This document shows positions 52,474 through 62,854 of a DNA stretch of 64,000 nucleotides, piece after piece. This stretch comes from Gemmatimonadota bacterium. GTDB taxonomy: Bacteria > ARS69. The stretch's first letter is position 1, and each line of letters starts with the position of its first letter. The stretch lies in the NCBI GenBank assembly GCA_030747075.1, contig JASLLL010000001.1:62001-126000 (forward strand). The letters are read 5' to 3'. Both the position numbers and the translations under genes were made by a program. Under the pieces are notes generated by a model. The model had not been told where the DNA came from. It made no database searches and worked only from the letters and a program-made list of their open reading frames with translations.

Positions 52474-54029
52474 CGCGGACCCCCGTCGGTTCGGCGAAGT
52501 GCGGTTCGCAGCACTGCGGTCCACTCGCGCTCCGCGACGCCGTCTTCGCTCAGGAGCCTGACGGCGCGGGCGTCGTTCCCGGCGGCCGCCTCCGCGCCGG
52601 CGAGCATCCACGCCGCGTGGTGCGCTCCGGCAACCGGGAGGTGTCGCGCCGAACCGAACACGCGTGCGACACCGAGATGGCGCGGCCCCGGAAGCACATA
52701 GACCCCGGCGACCAGCGGCCACGCGCGCACCCACAGGAGAAGCACCACCGTCGCGACCACGACCGAGCGCCGGAGTATTCCGCGCTCCCGGATTCTCCGG
52801 GCGGCAGCGACCGCCGCCACCGCGAGAATGGGAACGAGCGGTTGATGCATTCGCGAGTGCCCGTACACGACCATGTGGACGACGAAGTAGACCGCGACCC
52901 ACGACACCGCCAGCGAACGAAACCGTGACCGCCGCATGGCGGCCAGCCCCACGGGGCCACCGATGAGGAAAACCACCGACGCCGCCAGCGTGAGAAGCGA
53001 AAGCGCGACCGCCGCGCCCGGCGACACCGGCCCGTACCAGTCGCGAAGAAGGTGGCGCGGCAGGAAGAAATCAGGCGACCAGAACGCCGCCGCCTTCCCC
53101 GGCGCGCGAAGCAGGGCGGCGGCCGGGTCCCGCGCCACTTCCTCCATGGCCCGCGCGCGGTACCATCGGTCGCGGGCAATCCGGGCATCTTCGCCGCGCC
53201 CCGCGCCATCGGCGGCCATGCGCCGCTCCACATCTTCCCGCCAGCGCGGATCGGACAGCGGCACGCCCACGCCATTCCCGGGCGCAAGCCCCACCGACCA
53301 GAGCGCGGGCAGCCCTTCGCCCAGGTAGCGGTTGTGCCCGCTCCACAGGTTGAATCCGCCGTTTGCGTCGATGAGAACGGGTTCGCCCGCCCTCCCGCTG
53401 GCGTGCAGGCTCCACGGCGCCACGATCACCACGCCCGCGGCCAGGAGGGCACCCGCGCAGAGGAGGCGACGACCGCGCGGAGCGGACGCGGCAAGCCACA
53501 CGGCACTCACCGCGAGAAGCGCAAGCCCCGTCGACCGGGTCAGCGCCGCCGCGCCCAGCAGCGCGCCCGCCCCGGCCGCGCGAAACGCCCCGCCGCGTCG
53601 CGACGCCGCCGGTAGCAACGCGAACGCCGCCAGCGCGAGGAATCCGTAGAGCGTCTCCGACCATAGAAGATGCGAGAAGGCAATGTGCGACGGATGAAGC
53701 GCGACGAGCGCGGAGGCCGCGAGTGCCCCGCGAGTGCCCAGCGGACGACGCGCGACGCGCCACACGAGCGCCACCGTTCCGACACTCAGGAGCGCCTGAA
53801 GAACGCGCACGCCCACGGCCTGCCCGCCGGAGAGCAGAAGCCCCGCCGCCGTGAACCACTGGTAGCCGGGTGCCCGCCAGAGCGCCGGGCCGCCTTCATC
53901 CGAAGCGATCCGGGCGCCGTAGGACAGGAACTCGGTCTCGTCGTAGCGGGGTGTGAGGTCCGCAAAGAAAACCGCGAGGGCCACGCGAAGGACCAGCGCC
54001 CCCGCGAGAATCCCGGCGAGTCCTCTCAC
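52470..54029 (-). CDS. GT39-like (ArnT/PMT-type) membrane glycosyltransferase
   Basis: 519 aa from GTG 54029, overlapping the GT2 stop (GTGA). About eleven membrane helices. The first loop FFADLTPRYDETEFLSYGAR carries the acidic D-E pair expected for the catalytic site of GT-C enzymes, followed by ALWRAPGYQWF. The motif VLIDANGGFNLWSGHN corresponds to the NGG-NL motif of the two TPR-bearing GT-C proteins. No TPR tail here. The adjacent GT2 gene could supply its polyprenyl-phosphate sugar donor, the usual two-enzyme pairing. Confidence 0.78.
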   Translation of the reverse strand: MRGLAGILAGALVLRVALAVFFADLTPRYDETEFLSYGARIASDEGGPALWRAPGYQWFTAAGLLLSGGQAVGVRVLQALLSVGTVALVWRVARRPLGTRGALAASALVALHPSHIAFSHLLWSETLYGFLALAAFALLPAASRRGGAFRAAGAGALLGAAALTRSTGLALLAVSAVWLAASAPRGRRLLCAGALLAAGVVIVAPWSLHASGRAGEPVLIDANGGFNLWSGHNRYLGEGLPALWSVGLAPGNGVGVPLSDPRWREDVERRMAADGAGRGEDARIARDRWYRARAMEEVARDPAAALLRAPGKAAAFWSPDFFLPRHLLRDWYGPVSPGAAVALSLLTLAASVVFLIGGPVGLAAMRRSRFRSLAVSWVAVYFVVHMVVYGHSRMHQPLVPILAVAAVAAARRIRERGILRRSVVVATVVLLLWVRAWPLVAGVYVLPGPRHLGVARVFGSARHLPVAGAHHAAWMLAGAEAAAGNDARAVRLLSEDGVAEREWTAVLRTALRRTDGGPR

Positions 54030-54754
54030 CGATTGCCCCGAAGAACGATGCTCACCCACATGCTCGCAATCTCGCGAAGCGTGGAAAGCACATGGCTCGG
54101 GCGAACCGTGGACTCTCCCGCTTCGCGCGGGAAGTGCCGCACGCCGATTTCGGTCATGCGCATCTTCTGGCGCGAGGCCTTTGCGAGAATCTCCGTGTCG
54201 ACGAAGAACTTGTCCGACTCGATGTGGATCGTGTCGAACACTTCGCGGCGGAAGAGCTTGAAGGCACAGTCCACATCGCGGACGCGGATGCGGAAGAGAA
54301 TCCGCACAAGCAGGTTGTACCCCCACGACAGGATGAGCCGGGAGAGGGGGTCGAACCGGTAAATGCGAAAGCCGCAGACGATCTCGTAGTCGTCGATGGC
54401 GGCCAGGAAGTTCTTGATCTCGCGAATGTCGAACTGGTTGTCCGCGTCGGTGTAAAACACCAGCGGCATGGCGGCCCCGCCGAACCCGGTGGCCAGCGCC
54501 TTCGCATAACCCCGGTTGGTCTCGTGAACAAGCGTTCGCAGTTTCGGGACTTCCTCGCGAAGACCTTCGAGAATCTCTCCGGTGCGGTCGGCGCTTCCAT
54601 CGTCCACAACGATGACTTCGTAATCCTCGAAGCGGAACTCCCGCAGCACGGAGTCTACCGAGCGCACCTGCCGCTCAATGCTCTCTTCTTCGTTGTACGC
54701 GGGAAGAACCACCGAGATCTTTCGCCCGACACCGGGCGGGGGTCTGTCAGCCAA
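54026..54754 (-). CDS. GT2 glycosyltransferase, dolichyl/polyprenyl-phosphate sugar synthase type
   Basis: 242 aa, TTG start at 54754, overlapping the upstream phosphodiesterase gene by eight nt. The GT-A fold is clear: ISVVLPAYNEEESI, VIVVDDGSADRTGEIL, ETNRGYAKALATGFGGA, FYTDADNQFDI (metal-binding DAD) and RDVDCAFKLFRREVF. There are no C-terminal membrane helices. Enzymes of this type move a sugar from a nucleotide sugar to polyprenyl phosphate, making the donor used by GT39-like enzymes such as the downstream gene product. Confidence 0.88.
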   Translation of the reverse strand: MADRPPPGVGRKISVVLPAYNEEESIERQVRSVDSVLREFRFEDYEVIVVDDGSADRTGEILEGLREEVPKLRTLVHETNRGYAKALATGFGGAAMPLVFYTDADNQFDIREIKNFLAAIDDYEIVCGFRIYRFDPLSRLILSWGYNLLVRILFRIRVRDVDCAFKLFRREVFDTIHIESDKFFVDTEILAKASRQKMRMTEIGVRHFPREAGESTVRPSHVLSTLREIASMWVSIVLRGNR

Positions 54755-56417
54755 GGTACCCGATCCCCCGAAGCCGGTTGCGGATCTCCTCCCGCTCCGA
54801 CTCGCTCATGTGATGATCCTCGCCGGTGCCGCCCTCCCCCGCCGGGGGGGCGCCACGCACCGGACGCTCCTTCATTTCGGCTTCCGTGAACACACTTTCC
54901 AGCACACGCCCGTCAAAGTCCGACGGAATCCCCAGGCCCAGATGGTGGAGGATCGTCGGCGCGACATCCAGAAGCCGTCCGCCCCGGAGCACCGCTCCCC
55001 GGCGAACCCCGTCGCCCGCCGCGAAGAAGATCCCGTTCATCCGATGGTCTCCTGAGTTTCCGTACACCGGTTCGATGAATCGGTTCGAGGTAAAATCCAC
55101 CGTACCCAACGCCTTGTTCCGCATGTCCACAGGAAGGAAGGTGATCTCCGGCGCACGGTGGACGAACGGGCCGTCGTAGAGGTCCCCGGCGCGGTGAATC
55201 TCCCCGATGAGCGGTTCGCCGGTATTCGGGTCCTGAAGCGCCCGCAGTTCGCGGATGACTTCTTCCGTCACGCGCTCCGCCTCTTCGCCCGGCTCCACCG
55301 ACCCGCTCGGTTCGCGGCCCCGCAGGTTGAGGAAGATCTGCCCGTAGTTCCCCTTGGAGTAGGCCGTGCTCCGCGACCAGTCCACATCGTCCAGCGACAG
55401 GAACACGCGATTGATCCGGCGAAGGAGACGCACGCGCGTCCCCACGCCCGAGGCAAGGCGCATCCGCGCGAACCCGAGCTTCATGGAGATCCGGTAGCCA
55501 AGCGCGGGGGTGAGTCCCATCTCGAAGAGCGCGCGCCGGGCAAAGGTCAACAACCCCGGCTTCAGCCGCAGGAACCCCTTCTGCAACAGCCAGACATTGA
55601 ACACGAAGAAGCGATGGATGGGGCCGAACCCGTGGTCGGAGAGCACCACGGTGGTCGCGTCCGGGGCGGCCGCCATCCACTCGCCGACGACGGCGTCCAC
55701 GCGCCGGAAGTAGTCCACGCACCGGTCGCGGCAGATCAGCGCCTCCGCGGGGTCGTGCTCCGGGTGGCTCGGGTCGAGAATGTGCCAGAGTTCGTGGCCG
55801 AAGCGGTCCGTGCCCCAGACATGGAGCATCGCGAAGTCCCACTCCTTCTCCGTCAGAAGCCAGTGGTATGCGCGACGGTTCGCCTCCAGCACGCGGTCCA
55901 GTTCATCGAGCACCGGGGCGGCGTTCCCCTTTCGGTACACCTCGACATGATAGAGCTGGTAGGGACCGGTCGCTTCCTCGATCTCGGCGAGCAGTTCCGG
56001 CGGCCAGGTGAAGTCGCGGTTTCCCATCGGCGTGAGGAAATCACCCACGAGATTCCCGCGCACCGGAGACGGCGGGTAGGTGACCGGCACGCCGACGACC
56101 AGCACCTTCTTCCCCGCCTCGGAGAGAATCTCCCACAGCGTCTTCCCCGCGCGGGCAGCGGAGTTCACGGGGACTTCGTCAAAGCTCCCCGGCTCGCGGA
56201 GAAAGAACTCGAAGACGCCATGCCGCCCGGGGTTCTTGCCGGTCATGAAGGAACACCACGCGGGCGCGGTCACCGGCGGAATGATCGATTCCAGCGGACC
56301 GGACACGCCCTCGTCGCGGAGCCGCGCGAGATTCGGCATGGTGCCGTCGTCCAGCCACGGCCCGATCAGATCCAGTGTGGCGCCGTCGAGCGCGATGGCG
56401 AGAACGCGGCGGGACAC
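54747..56417 (-). CDS. Type I phosphodiesterase/alkaline-phosphatase-superfamily enzyme, no signal peptide
   Basis: 556 aa from GTG 56417, two nt after the previous stop. Catalytic order: IALDGATLDLIG (first Asp), APAWCSFMTGKNPGRHG with Ser as probable nucleophile, DRFGHE (Asp/His), LSDHGFG and GDHRMNG (last His). These match the other two phosphodiesterases in the operon. Unlike them it has no export signal in the chosen frame, so it is cytoplasmic or leaves the cell in another way. The C-terminus is EEIRNRLRGIGYLG. Members of the family hydrolyse phosphodiesters or transfer phospho-alcohols; substrate unknown. Confidence 0.8.
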   Translation of the reverse strand: MSRRVLAIALDGATLDLIGPWLDDGTMPNLARLRDEGVSGPLESIIPPVTAPAWCSFMTGKNPGRHGVFEFFLREPGSFDEVPVNSAARAGKTLWEILSEAGKKVLVVGVPVTYPPSPVRGNLVGDFLTPMGNRDFTWPPELLAEIEEATGPYQLYHVEVYRKGNAAPVLDELDRVLEANRRAYHWLLTEKEWDFAMLHVWGTDRFGHELWHILDPSHPEHDPAEALICRDRCVDYFRRVDAVVGEWMAAAPDATTVVLSDHGFGPIHRFFVFNVWLLQKGFLRLKPGLLTFARRALFEMGLTPALGYRISMKLGFARMRLASGVGTRVRLLRRINRVFLSLDDVDWSRSTAYSKGNYGQIFLNLRGREPSGSVEPGEEAERVTEEVIRELRALQDPNTGEPLIGEIHRAGDLYDGPFVHRAPEITFLPVDMRNKALGTVDFTSNRFIEPVYGNSGDHRMNGIFFAAGDGVRRGAVLRGGRLLDVAPTILHHLGLGIPSDFDGRVLESVFTEAEMKERPVRGAPPAGEGGTGEDHHMSESEREEIRNRLRGIGYLG

Positions 56418-56419
56418 GA

Positions 56420-57922
56420 CTATTCCGGCTGGAGGTACACGGGGCTCGACCAGGCCATCCCCCCGTACTCGTCCATGCCGCGCAGGTAGCACCAGGTCGG
56501 CTCGGTGACCGGGAGCGTCTCGGCCGTGATCTCCACGACATCGATGTCCTCGCCTTCCGGCATGAGCGCGGCGATCGGCCCGTCCGGCCCGACGACCTCG
56601 ATCCGCATCCAGCGCGTCATCGACCCGAGCGAACCGTAGATGGCCGCGACATGGCCACTCGGCACGCGAAGGTCCGAACCCATCTGGTGCCCGTCGACGG
56701 TGAACTCCAGCAGGTAACGACGGCCGGAGGTGGCGTAGCAGCGACGCTCACGAAGCGCGTCCAGCACGGCCTCGCGGGTCAGTTCCTTTGCGAGAACGGC
56801 GGTCAGCCCGACAGGCCAGATGCTGTCCCCGGTGCGAATGCCCATGGGGTTGCCGGGTTGCGTCGAGCGAATGTCCCCGGTGCCGATGAAGCCCACGCGC
56901 GCCCCGGAGGCGAGAAGGTCCTTCGCGTAGGGACCGGGCGCGTCTCCGGTGTCCGGCGGGCGCGGAAGCCCGGCCGATTCAAACATCCCGAGCGACGAAA
57001 CCACTTCCACCAGCCCCTCCCGCGACGGGGCTACGGAGGCGGGATCCACGGCGGGACGCGTCGTGGTTCCGGGCGGGTGCGGCACCGCGAGGATGGCACC
57101 GTCAGGAAGCGCGGCGGCGAGTTTCTCCGGTGTGTCGAATCCGGCCGCGTTCGACCACAACCGCTCCGGCGGCCCCGGGAGAAGCACGAGGCGATCCCCA
57201 TACTCCCCGGACGCCCAGCGGAAACCATGCAGCGGGATGAAGTCTCCCGGGCGGTGGAGATCGTCGAGGACGCTGCCTTCGATCTCCATCCACGCCTCTT
57301 CGTCGAGCGCCTTTTCGATGGACGCGTCATAGTCCGAATCCGTCAACGCCGCGAAGTCCAATAGCCCCACGCCGCGCGCGTACCAGAAATAGACGGCGGG
57401 CGCGTGGTTCCCCGCGCCGAGGTCGCTCACGCCGCTCAGGTCACCCCAGTAGATCCGGTAGTCGGGATCCGTCTGGACGACGAAGGCGTTCGCTTCCGCC
57501 GACACGGTGTCCTCCGGAACGAGGCCGCGCAGGTTCTGTACGCCCGGAAGCTCAAAGACGAGGCCTTCCATCAGGTAGAAACCGTCTTCGTCCGGCTCCC
57601 AGGAAGCGCGGTCCATCTTCTGGAACGGGTTCTCGGCGGAGGCTTCCACGCGAAACCCGCCTTCGAAGTCGTAGTCCGGCGCGCCAACCTGCGTCACGAC
57701 GCGCATCTTGAGGTCGACTTCTTCGCCCGCCTTCACGATGGACGGGATCACGAGATGGACATAGGTACCCACTTCCGTCACGGGCACGGAGGGGCCTGCC
57801 GATTCGGTTCCGCCCTCCGACGGGACGGCGGCATCCTCGGTGCCTTTGCCGCATCCGGGGAGAAGGAGAGCCAGCGCGACGAGCCATGCCGTCGCGACGG
57901 TTGTTGTTCCACCGTGCATCAT
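56420..57922 (-). CDS. Lipoprotein with degenerate DUF3604 (PHP-like) domain
   Basis: 500 aa, signal peptide ending LLPGC (Cys24). A beta domain (to about 150) precedes a region that follows DUF3604, normally marked YWGDLHxHS and LTDHD metal-binding motifs. Here they read YWGDLSGVSDLG and FAALTDSDYD, so three of the expected His residues are replaced. Later family blocks remain: AVPHPPGT, RERRCYATSGRRYLLEFTVDG and the Ig-like tail. The protein is therefore probably a non-catalytic relative, perhaps a binding or scaffolding subunit. It sits between two phosphodiesterase genes (35 and 2 nt). Confidence 0.76.
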   Translation of the reverse strand: MMHGGTTTVATAWLVALALLLPGCGKGTEDAAVPSEGGTESAGPSVPVTEVGTYVHLVIPSIVKAGEEVDLKMRVVTQVGAPDYDFEGGFRVEASAENPFQKMDRASWEPDEDGFYLMEGLVFELPGVQNLRGLVPEDTVSAEANAFVVQTDPDYRIYWGDLSGVSDLGAGNHAPAVYFWYARGVGLLDFAALTDSDYDASIEKALDEEAWMEIEGSVLDDLHRPGDFIPLHGFRWASGEYGDRLVLLPGPPERLWSNAAGFDTPEKLAAALPDGAILAVPHPPGTTTRPAVDPASVAPSREGLVEVVSSLGMFESAGLPRPPDTGDAPGPYAKDLLASGARVGFIGTGDIRSTQPGNPMGIRTGDSIWPVGLTAVLAKELTREAVLDALRERRCYATSGRRYLLEFTVDGHQMGSDLRVPSGHVAAIYGSLGSMTRWMRIEVVGPDGPIAALMPEGEDIDVVEITAETLPVTEPTWCYLRGMDEYGGMAWSSPVYLQPE

Positions 57923-57957
57923 CCGGATTCCTCCCGGCCCGTGGGCCGCGTGTCCTG

Positions 57958-59289
57958 TCAGTCGAGATACCCCAGTGCGCGAAGCCGGGACACAATCTCC
58001 GCGTCCACCGGGGAGGCAACGGGCGCCCCTCCGCGCTCTCGATCCACTTCCGGCTCCCAGGAGGGAATCTCCTGAACGGGATGTCCAAAGAGGTGTTCCT
58101 CTTCGAAGAGATCCAGCGCGGGGCTTCCGTCCATGTCCGTCGCCACCGGCAGCCCGGAAGCATAGAGGAGGGTTGGCGTGAAGTCGACCACCGACGCCGG
58201 GGGCAGAAGGCCTTCGCGGAGCCCCGGCCCGTCACTGAGAAGAATGCCGCTGGAGCGATGCCACCCGGAACTGGTGGCTCGCGCGGGGTCGCGGTTTTCG
58301 CGAAACCCGTGGTCCGACAGAATAAAGAGCCGCGTGGGCTCCTCCTCGCGGGCGAGGACGCCGGTGAGGATATCGTCGACGGAGCGGTACGCGCTCTCGA
58401 TGCTGAGTCCGTAGGCCGCCACTTCGGCGGGGTCCACCTTGCCGAGAGCGTAGGTGTCCGGCTCCATGTACTTCCAGAACCGGTGACCCACGACATCCAC
58501 CGACCCGAAATAGAGAAACTCCACATCCGCGCGTTCCGCCGGCTGTGAACGGTCCGCAAGGTGGTGGTAGATGCGTTCGTAGGTGCGGTCGCTGGCCCAC
58601 GACCAGCGCATGCCCTCCAGCGATCGGGCGGCGTCGGGCGATGGCGCACGGGGAAGGGGAACGCCGGTGAAGCGCGCGGCGAGTTCATGGTCGCCAATGG
58701 AATCGGGGCGCGTCTTCAGCGCGGACAGCTCCTCTTGAAGCCCGGGCGGCCAGACTTGATCGCGGATGCCTTCGACGAAGGTGCCCTTCAGCGGACGGCT
58801 GGCCTTGTCGCCGCTCCATCCCGCAAAAAAGGGCGTGTACGAAGAGATCATCACGCCATTCACCGGCTCCGCGGGCCAGGTGGCCAGCCAGCCGTACACG
58901 CCCACCGTGCGATCGCGTGCGGAGAGGATGTTCCAGGCAGCGGCGACGCGGCGCTGGTTGGAGGTGACAGGCTGAATGGAGCCGTCTTCGCCGCGCGTCA
59001 CGAAGTGGTGGATGCCGTGGCGCTCGGGGAGGACGCCGGTGGCGGCGGTGGTCCAGATGGTGGGCGAGAGGCGCTCGGGAATGAGCGACACGAGCGTTCG
59101 CCGGGAACCCGTGCGGAGGATGCGCTTCATGGCGGGGAGCTTCCCCTGCCGCACGAGCGGGAGCGCGCGGTCCCAGTCCGCGCCGTCGATCCCGAAGACG
59201 ATGACGCGCGGGGCGGGGTTGTCGCCTCCACCGGAACATCCGGCCGCGAAGAGGAGCGCGGCGGCGAGCGGAAGCGACAAGCGCCTCAC
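57958..59289 (-). CDS. Type I phosphodiesterase/alkaline-phosphatase-superfamily lipoprotein
   Basis: 443 aa from GTG 59289, which overlaps the glyS stop (GTGA). Signal peptide LPLAAALLFAAGC (Cys18 lipidated). Catalytic blocks: VFGIDGADWD, IWTTAATGVLPERHG (Thr nucleophile), DVVGHR, LSDHGFR and SGWHRSSG. The C-terminus ends VSRLRALGYLD, matching the other two. First envelope gene after glyQS. Exposed to the periplasm or surface, it would act on phosphodiesters of lipids or glycans. Confidence 0.83.
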   Translation of the reverse strand: MRRLSLPLAAALLFAAGCSGGGDNPAPRVIVFGIDGADWDRALPLVRQGKLPAMKRILRTGSRRTLVSLIPERLSPTIWTTAATGVLPERHGIHHFVTRGEDGSIQPVTSNQRRVAAAWNILSARDRTVGVYGWLATWPAEPVNGVMISSYTPFFAGWSGDKASRPLKGTFVEGIRDQVWPPGLQEELSALKTRPDSIGDHELAARFTGVPLPRAPSPDAARSLEGMRWSWASDRTYERIYHHLADRSQPAERADVEFLYFGSVDVVGHRFWKYMEPDTYALGKVDPAEVAAYGLSIESAYRSVDDILTGVLAREEEPTRLFILSDHGFRENRDPARATSSGWHRSSGILLSDGPGLREGLLPPASVVDFTPTLLYASGLPVATDMDGSPALDLFEEEHLFGHPVQEIPSWEPEVDRERGGAPVASPVDAEIVSRLRALGYLD

Positions 59290-61381
59290 GCGGCGCCACG
59301 CTCCGGAGGGGAGATCCTCGACAGATCCGCAAGCCCGGCGAAGCGGTCCGCGATGCGCCCGAGAAGCCGGAGGCGGTTCCGGCGGACGGCATCGTCGTCG
59401 GTGAGGACCATGACGGAGTCGAAGAAGTGGTCGATGGGTCCGCGAAGGCTGGCCAGCCCGGCGAGCGCTTCCGCGTAGCGGCACTCCTCTTCGGCGCGGC
59501 CGACTTCCGCGTCCACCGCGGCGAACGCGTCGAAGAGGGCGGTCTCGGCGTCTTCGGTGAGAAGATCGCGCTCCGGGGCGCCTTCGGCCGACTCCTTCTT
59601 CAGAATGTTCCGCGCGCGCTTGAACCCGGCGGCAAGGGCCTCGAAGTCATCGCGGCTCGTCCTCCGCATGGCGGTGAGCGCTTCCGTGCGCGCGCGCGCA
59701 TCCACGGGATTCCCGCCGGAGGACGCGACGACGGCGGCGGCCACATCGGCATCGAACCCTTCTTCCGCGAGATGCCCGGCCAGCCGGTCGCGCACGAAGG
59801 CGGAGGCTTCCGCGACGACGGTGTCCGGATCCGCAAGGAGGCCGCCGTAGAGATCCGCGGCGGCGCGGATGAGTGACCCGACGCGCTCGGCGAGATTGCG
59901 GTCGAGGAGGATGCGGATGACGCCGATCGCCCCGCGGCGGAGCCCGTGGGGATCCTTCGATCCGGTGGGCTTCAGCCCGGCGCCCCAGACTCCGACGAGC
60001 GTGTCGATCCGGTCCGCAAGCGCAATCGCCGCTCCGGCGGGGGACGCGGGAAGCCCGTCTCCGGCGTGGCGCGGGAAGTACTGCTCCTCGATGGCGGCGG
60101 CGACCTCGTCCGGTTCGCCGCACGCGCGCGCGTATTCCTTTCCGATGGTGCCTTGAAGCGCGGTGAACTCCTTGCCGTCACGGATCATCTCCGTGGTGAG
60201 GTCCGTCTTGGAGAGAAGCGCGGCGCGATCGGTGGTCTGTTCGGCGTCGGGGAAGTGCGCCGAGGCGATGGACACGGCAAGCTTGCGCACGCGGTCCGTC
60301 TTGTCACCGAGTGATCCGAACCCGCGCAGCCAGACGATGTCCGCAAGCCGGGGGACTTTCTCCTCCAGCGTGGTGCGGCGATCCTCCGTCCAGTAGAACC
60401 GTGCGTCGTCGAGGCGCGCGCGGAGAACGCGTTCGTTGCCGTCGCGCACCTGCGCGGGGTCGCCCGGCTCTCCGTTCAGCACGCAGAGGAACCGGGGCAG
60501 GAGCTTTCCGTCCGGCCCGGCGACCACGAAGTACCGCTGGTGCGAACGCATGGCGGTGCGAATCACGATCTCGGGAAGCCGGAGGAACTCGTCGTCGAAG
60601 GAGCCGGTGAGCGCGTGTGGCGTCTCCACAAGGCAGGCGACCTCCTCAACGAGCGCGGCATCCGGCACGAGGGTCCCGCCCGCGTCGCGAGCGGCGTCCG
60701 CGAGAAGCGCCGCGATCCGCTCTTCGCGAAGGGCTGCGTTCGGCACCACGCGCCCCTTCGCGAGGGAATCCGCGTAGTCTGCGGGGGAGCGCATCTCGAA
60801 CGGACCGGGGCCGAGCAACCGGTGACCGAAGGTCGCGCGGCCGGTCTGGACACCTTCGATCGAAAAGGGCACGACCTCCCCGCCCAGAAGCGCCACCAGC
60901 CAGCGGATGGGCCGGGCGAAACGGAAGCGGTCCGGCCCCCAGCGCATCGTCTTCGGAAAGACGATCGCGGCCGTGGCCGCGGGGAGTGCTTCGGCCAGAA
61001 GGTCCGCGGTGCGCCGCCCGGGAGTGGTGACGGTCGCGCCGACATACGGCCCCTTCTCCGTCTCCACCTTGACGAGGTCGGCGACGGCCAGCCCGCGGCC
61101 CTTCGCGAACCCTTCCGCCGCTTTCGTCGGGGTGCCGTCCCCGGCAAAGGCGGCCTTCCACGGCGGACCGGTGACCTCTTCCACGCGATCCTCCTGCGAC
61201 TCCGGGAGACCGGTGATGGAAAGCGCGAGGCGGCGCGGGGTGTAGTCGACGGAGAGGCTGCGGAAGGGGAGCGCCGCGCCGGTCAGGAACGCGCGCACCT
61301 CCGACTCCAGCCCGCGCGCGGCGGGAGCCAGGTAACCGGCGGGAATCTCTTCGGTACCGATCTCGTAGAGCAGGTCGGCGT

Positions 61382-61385
<4 letters not shown>
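59286..61385 (-). CDS. glyS: Glycyl-tRNA synthetase beta subunit
   Basis: 699 aa, usual length. Hallmarks: [18 protein letters not shown] at the start, [20 protein letters not shown] with [23 protein letters not shown] and the HD-like [11 protein letters not shown]. It forms the alpha2-beta2 enzyme with GlyQ, supplying tRNA recognition. The ATG overlaps glyQ by four nt, and its stop overlaps the phosphodiesterase lipoprotein start. The two-subunit type differs from the single-chain enzyme found in Bacteroidetes, which is informative about lineage. Confidence 0.96.
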
Positions 61386-62260
<875 letters not shown>

Positions 62261-62286
62261 GGTCCGGCTCCTCCGAATGGCGAGGG

Positions 62287-62292
62287 AGTATA
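62287..62292 (-). promoter_or_regulatory. Probable -10 element of the glyQ-led operon
   Basis: TATACT (five of six to consensus) on the minus strand, 27 nt before the glyQ ATG. No good -35 hexamer stands at 16-18 nt, so the promoter may need an activator or use an extended context. Confidence 0.4.
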
Positions 62293-62417
62293 GCGGAATC
62301 CGGCGGTGTGGGAAGAGGCGCGTGGGGGGTGCCGGAACCGGCCAGGCGACCGCGCGCGGGAAGGCCCGCAACCGCAAGCCGGGTGCGCCGTGAGGCGGGC
62401 GTGAGGAATCGGCAGCC

Positions 62418-62446
62418 TTGTCGAAGCGACCGGGGCAGACTAGACT
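62418..62446 (+). promoter_or_regulatory. Possible promoter of the His-rich small gene, implying a very short leader
   Basis: TTGTCG (62418-62423), 17-nt spacer, TAGACT (62441-62446), each four of six to consensus. The ATG begins six nt after the -10 element, so transcription would start at or next to the start codon (leaderless mRNA). Confidence 0.38.
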
Positions 62447-62452
62447 GGTGCC

Positions 62453-62773
62453 ATGATCTGGCGATTCCGCTCTTCTTTCCGGTCACCCACGGCTCTCCGC
62501 GTCGCGGCGTTGCTGCTTCTCATTGCGGGTGTCGCCTGTGAAGCGGGACACCTCGAGCACCATGTCGGCGATGTCGGCCACCAACCCGGCTCAACCGACC
62601 CGGAGCATCACGCCTGCTGTGTCCTTCACGGCGTGGATGCCGTAGGGGACACCCCCCGGTTCACGGACGAACTGGTCGTGCTGGGCCGCGCGCGCGTCGC
62701 GTCGCCCGAGCGCCTCCCCGAGTTCGACGGACCGCGCCTCCCGGACTCCCGCGCGCCTCCGACCGCCTCCTGA
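62453..62773 (+). CDS. Small exported His/Cys-containing protein, possible metal binder
   Basis: 106 aa. The N-terminus is a membrane-targeting segment ([20 protein letters not shown]); the Cys after GVA could be a lipobox. It is followed by a metal-ligand-rich stretch ([13 protein letters not shown] and [14 protein letters not shown]). Small proteins with a CC-x2-H cluster are often encoded just before heavy-metal transport genes. There is no ribosome site at the expected distance. The next gene has His/Asp-rich loops as well, supporting a metal-related locus. The family is not recognised. Confidence 0.6.
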   Translation: MIWRFRSSFRSPTALRVAALLLLIAGVACEAGHLEHHVGDVGHQPGSTDPEHHACCVLHGVDAVGDTPRFTDELVVLGRARVASPERLPEFDGPRLPDSRAPPTAS

Positions 62774-62854
62774 CGCGCAAGGAAACACGAGCATGACCGC
62801 CGTGGGCCAGACCGGTCCCTGCGGCGTCTATCTTGTTGTCTGGAGGAGACTGTT

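Noticed and set aside
48247-52701. A plus-strand open frame of 1484 codons opposite the YfhO-phosphodiesterase gene
   Set aside because: Its product is Arg/His/Pro-rich with no domain or membrane pattern. The opposite strand has clear YfhO and phosphodiesterase motifs. Long antisense frames are expected in GC-rich coding DNA.
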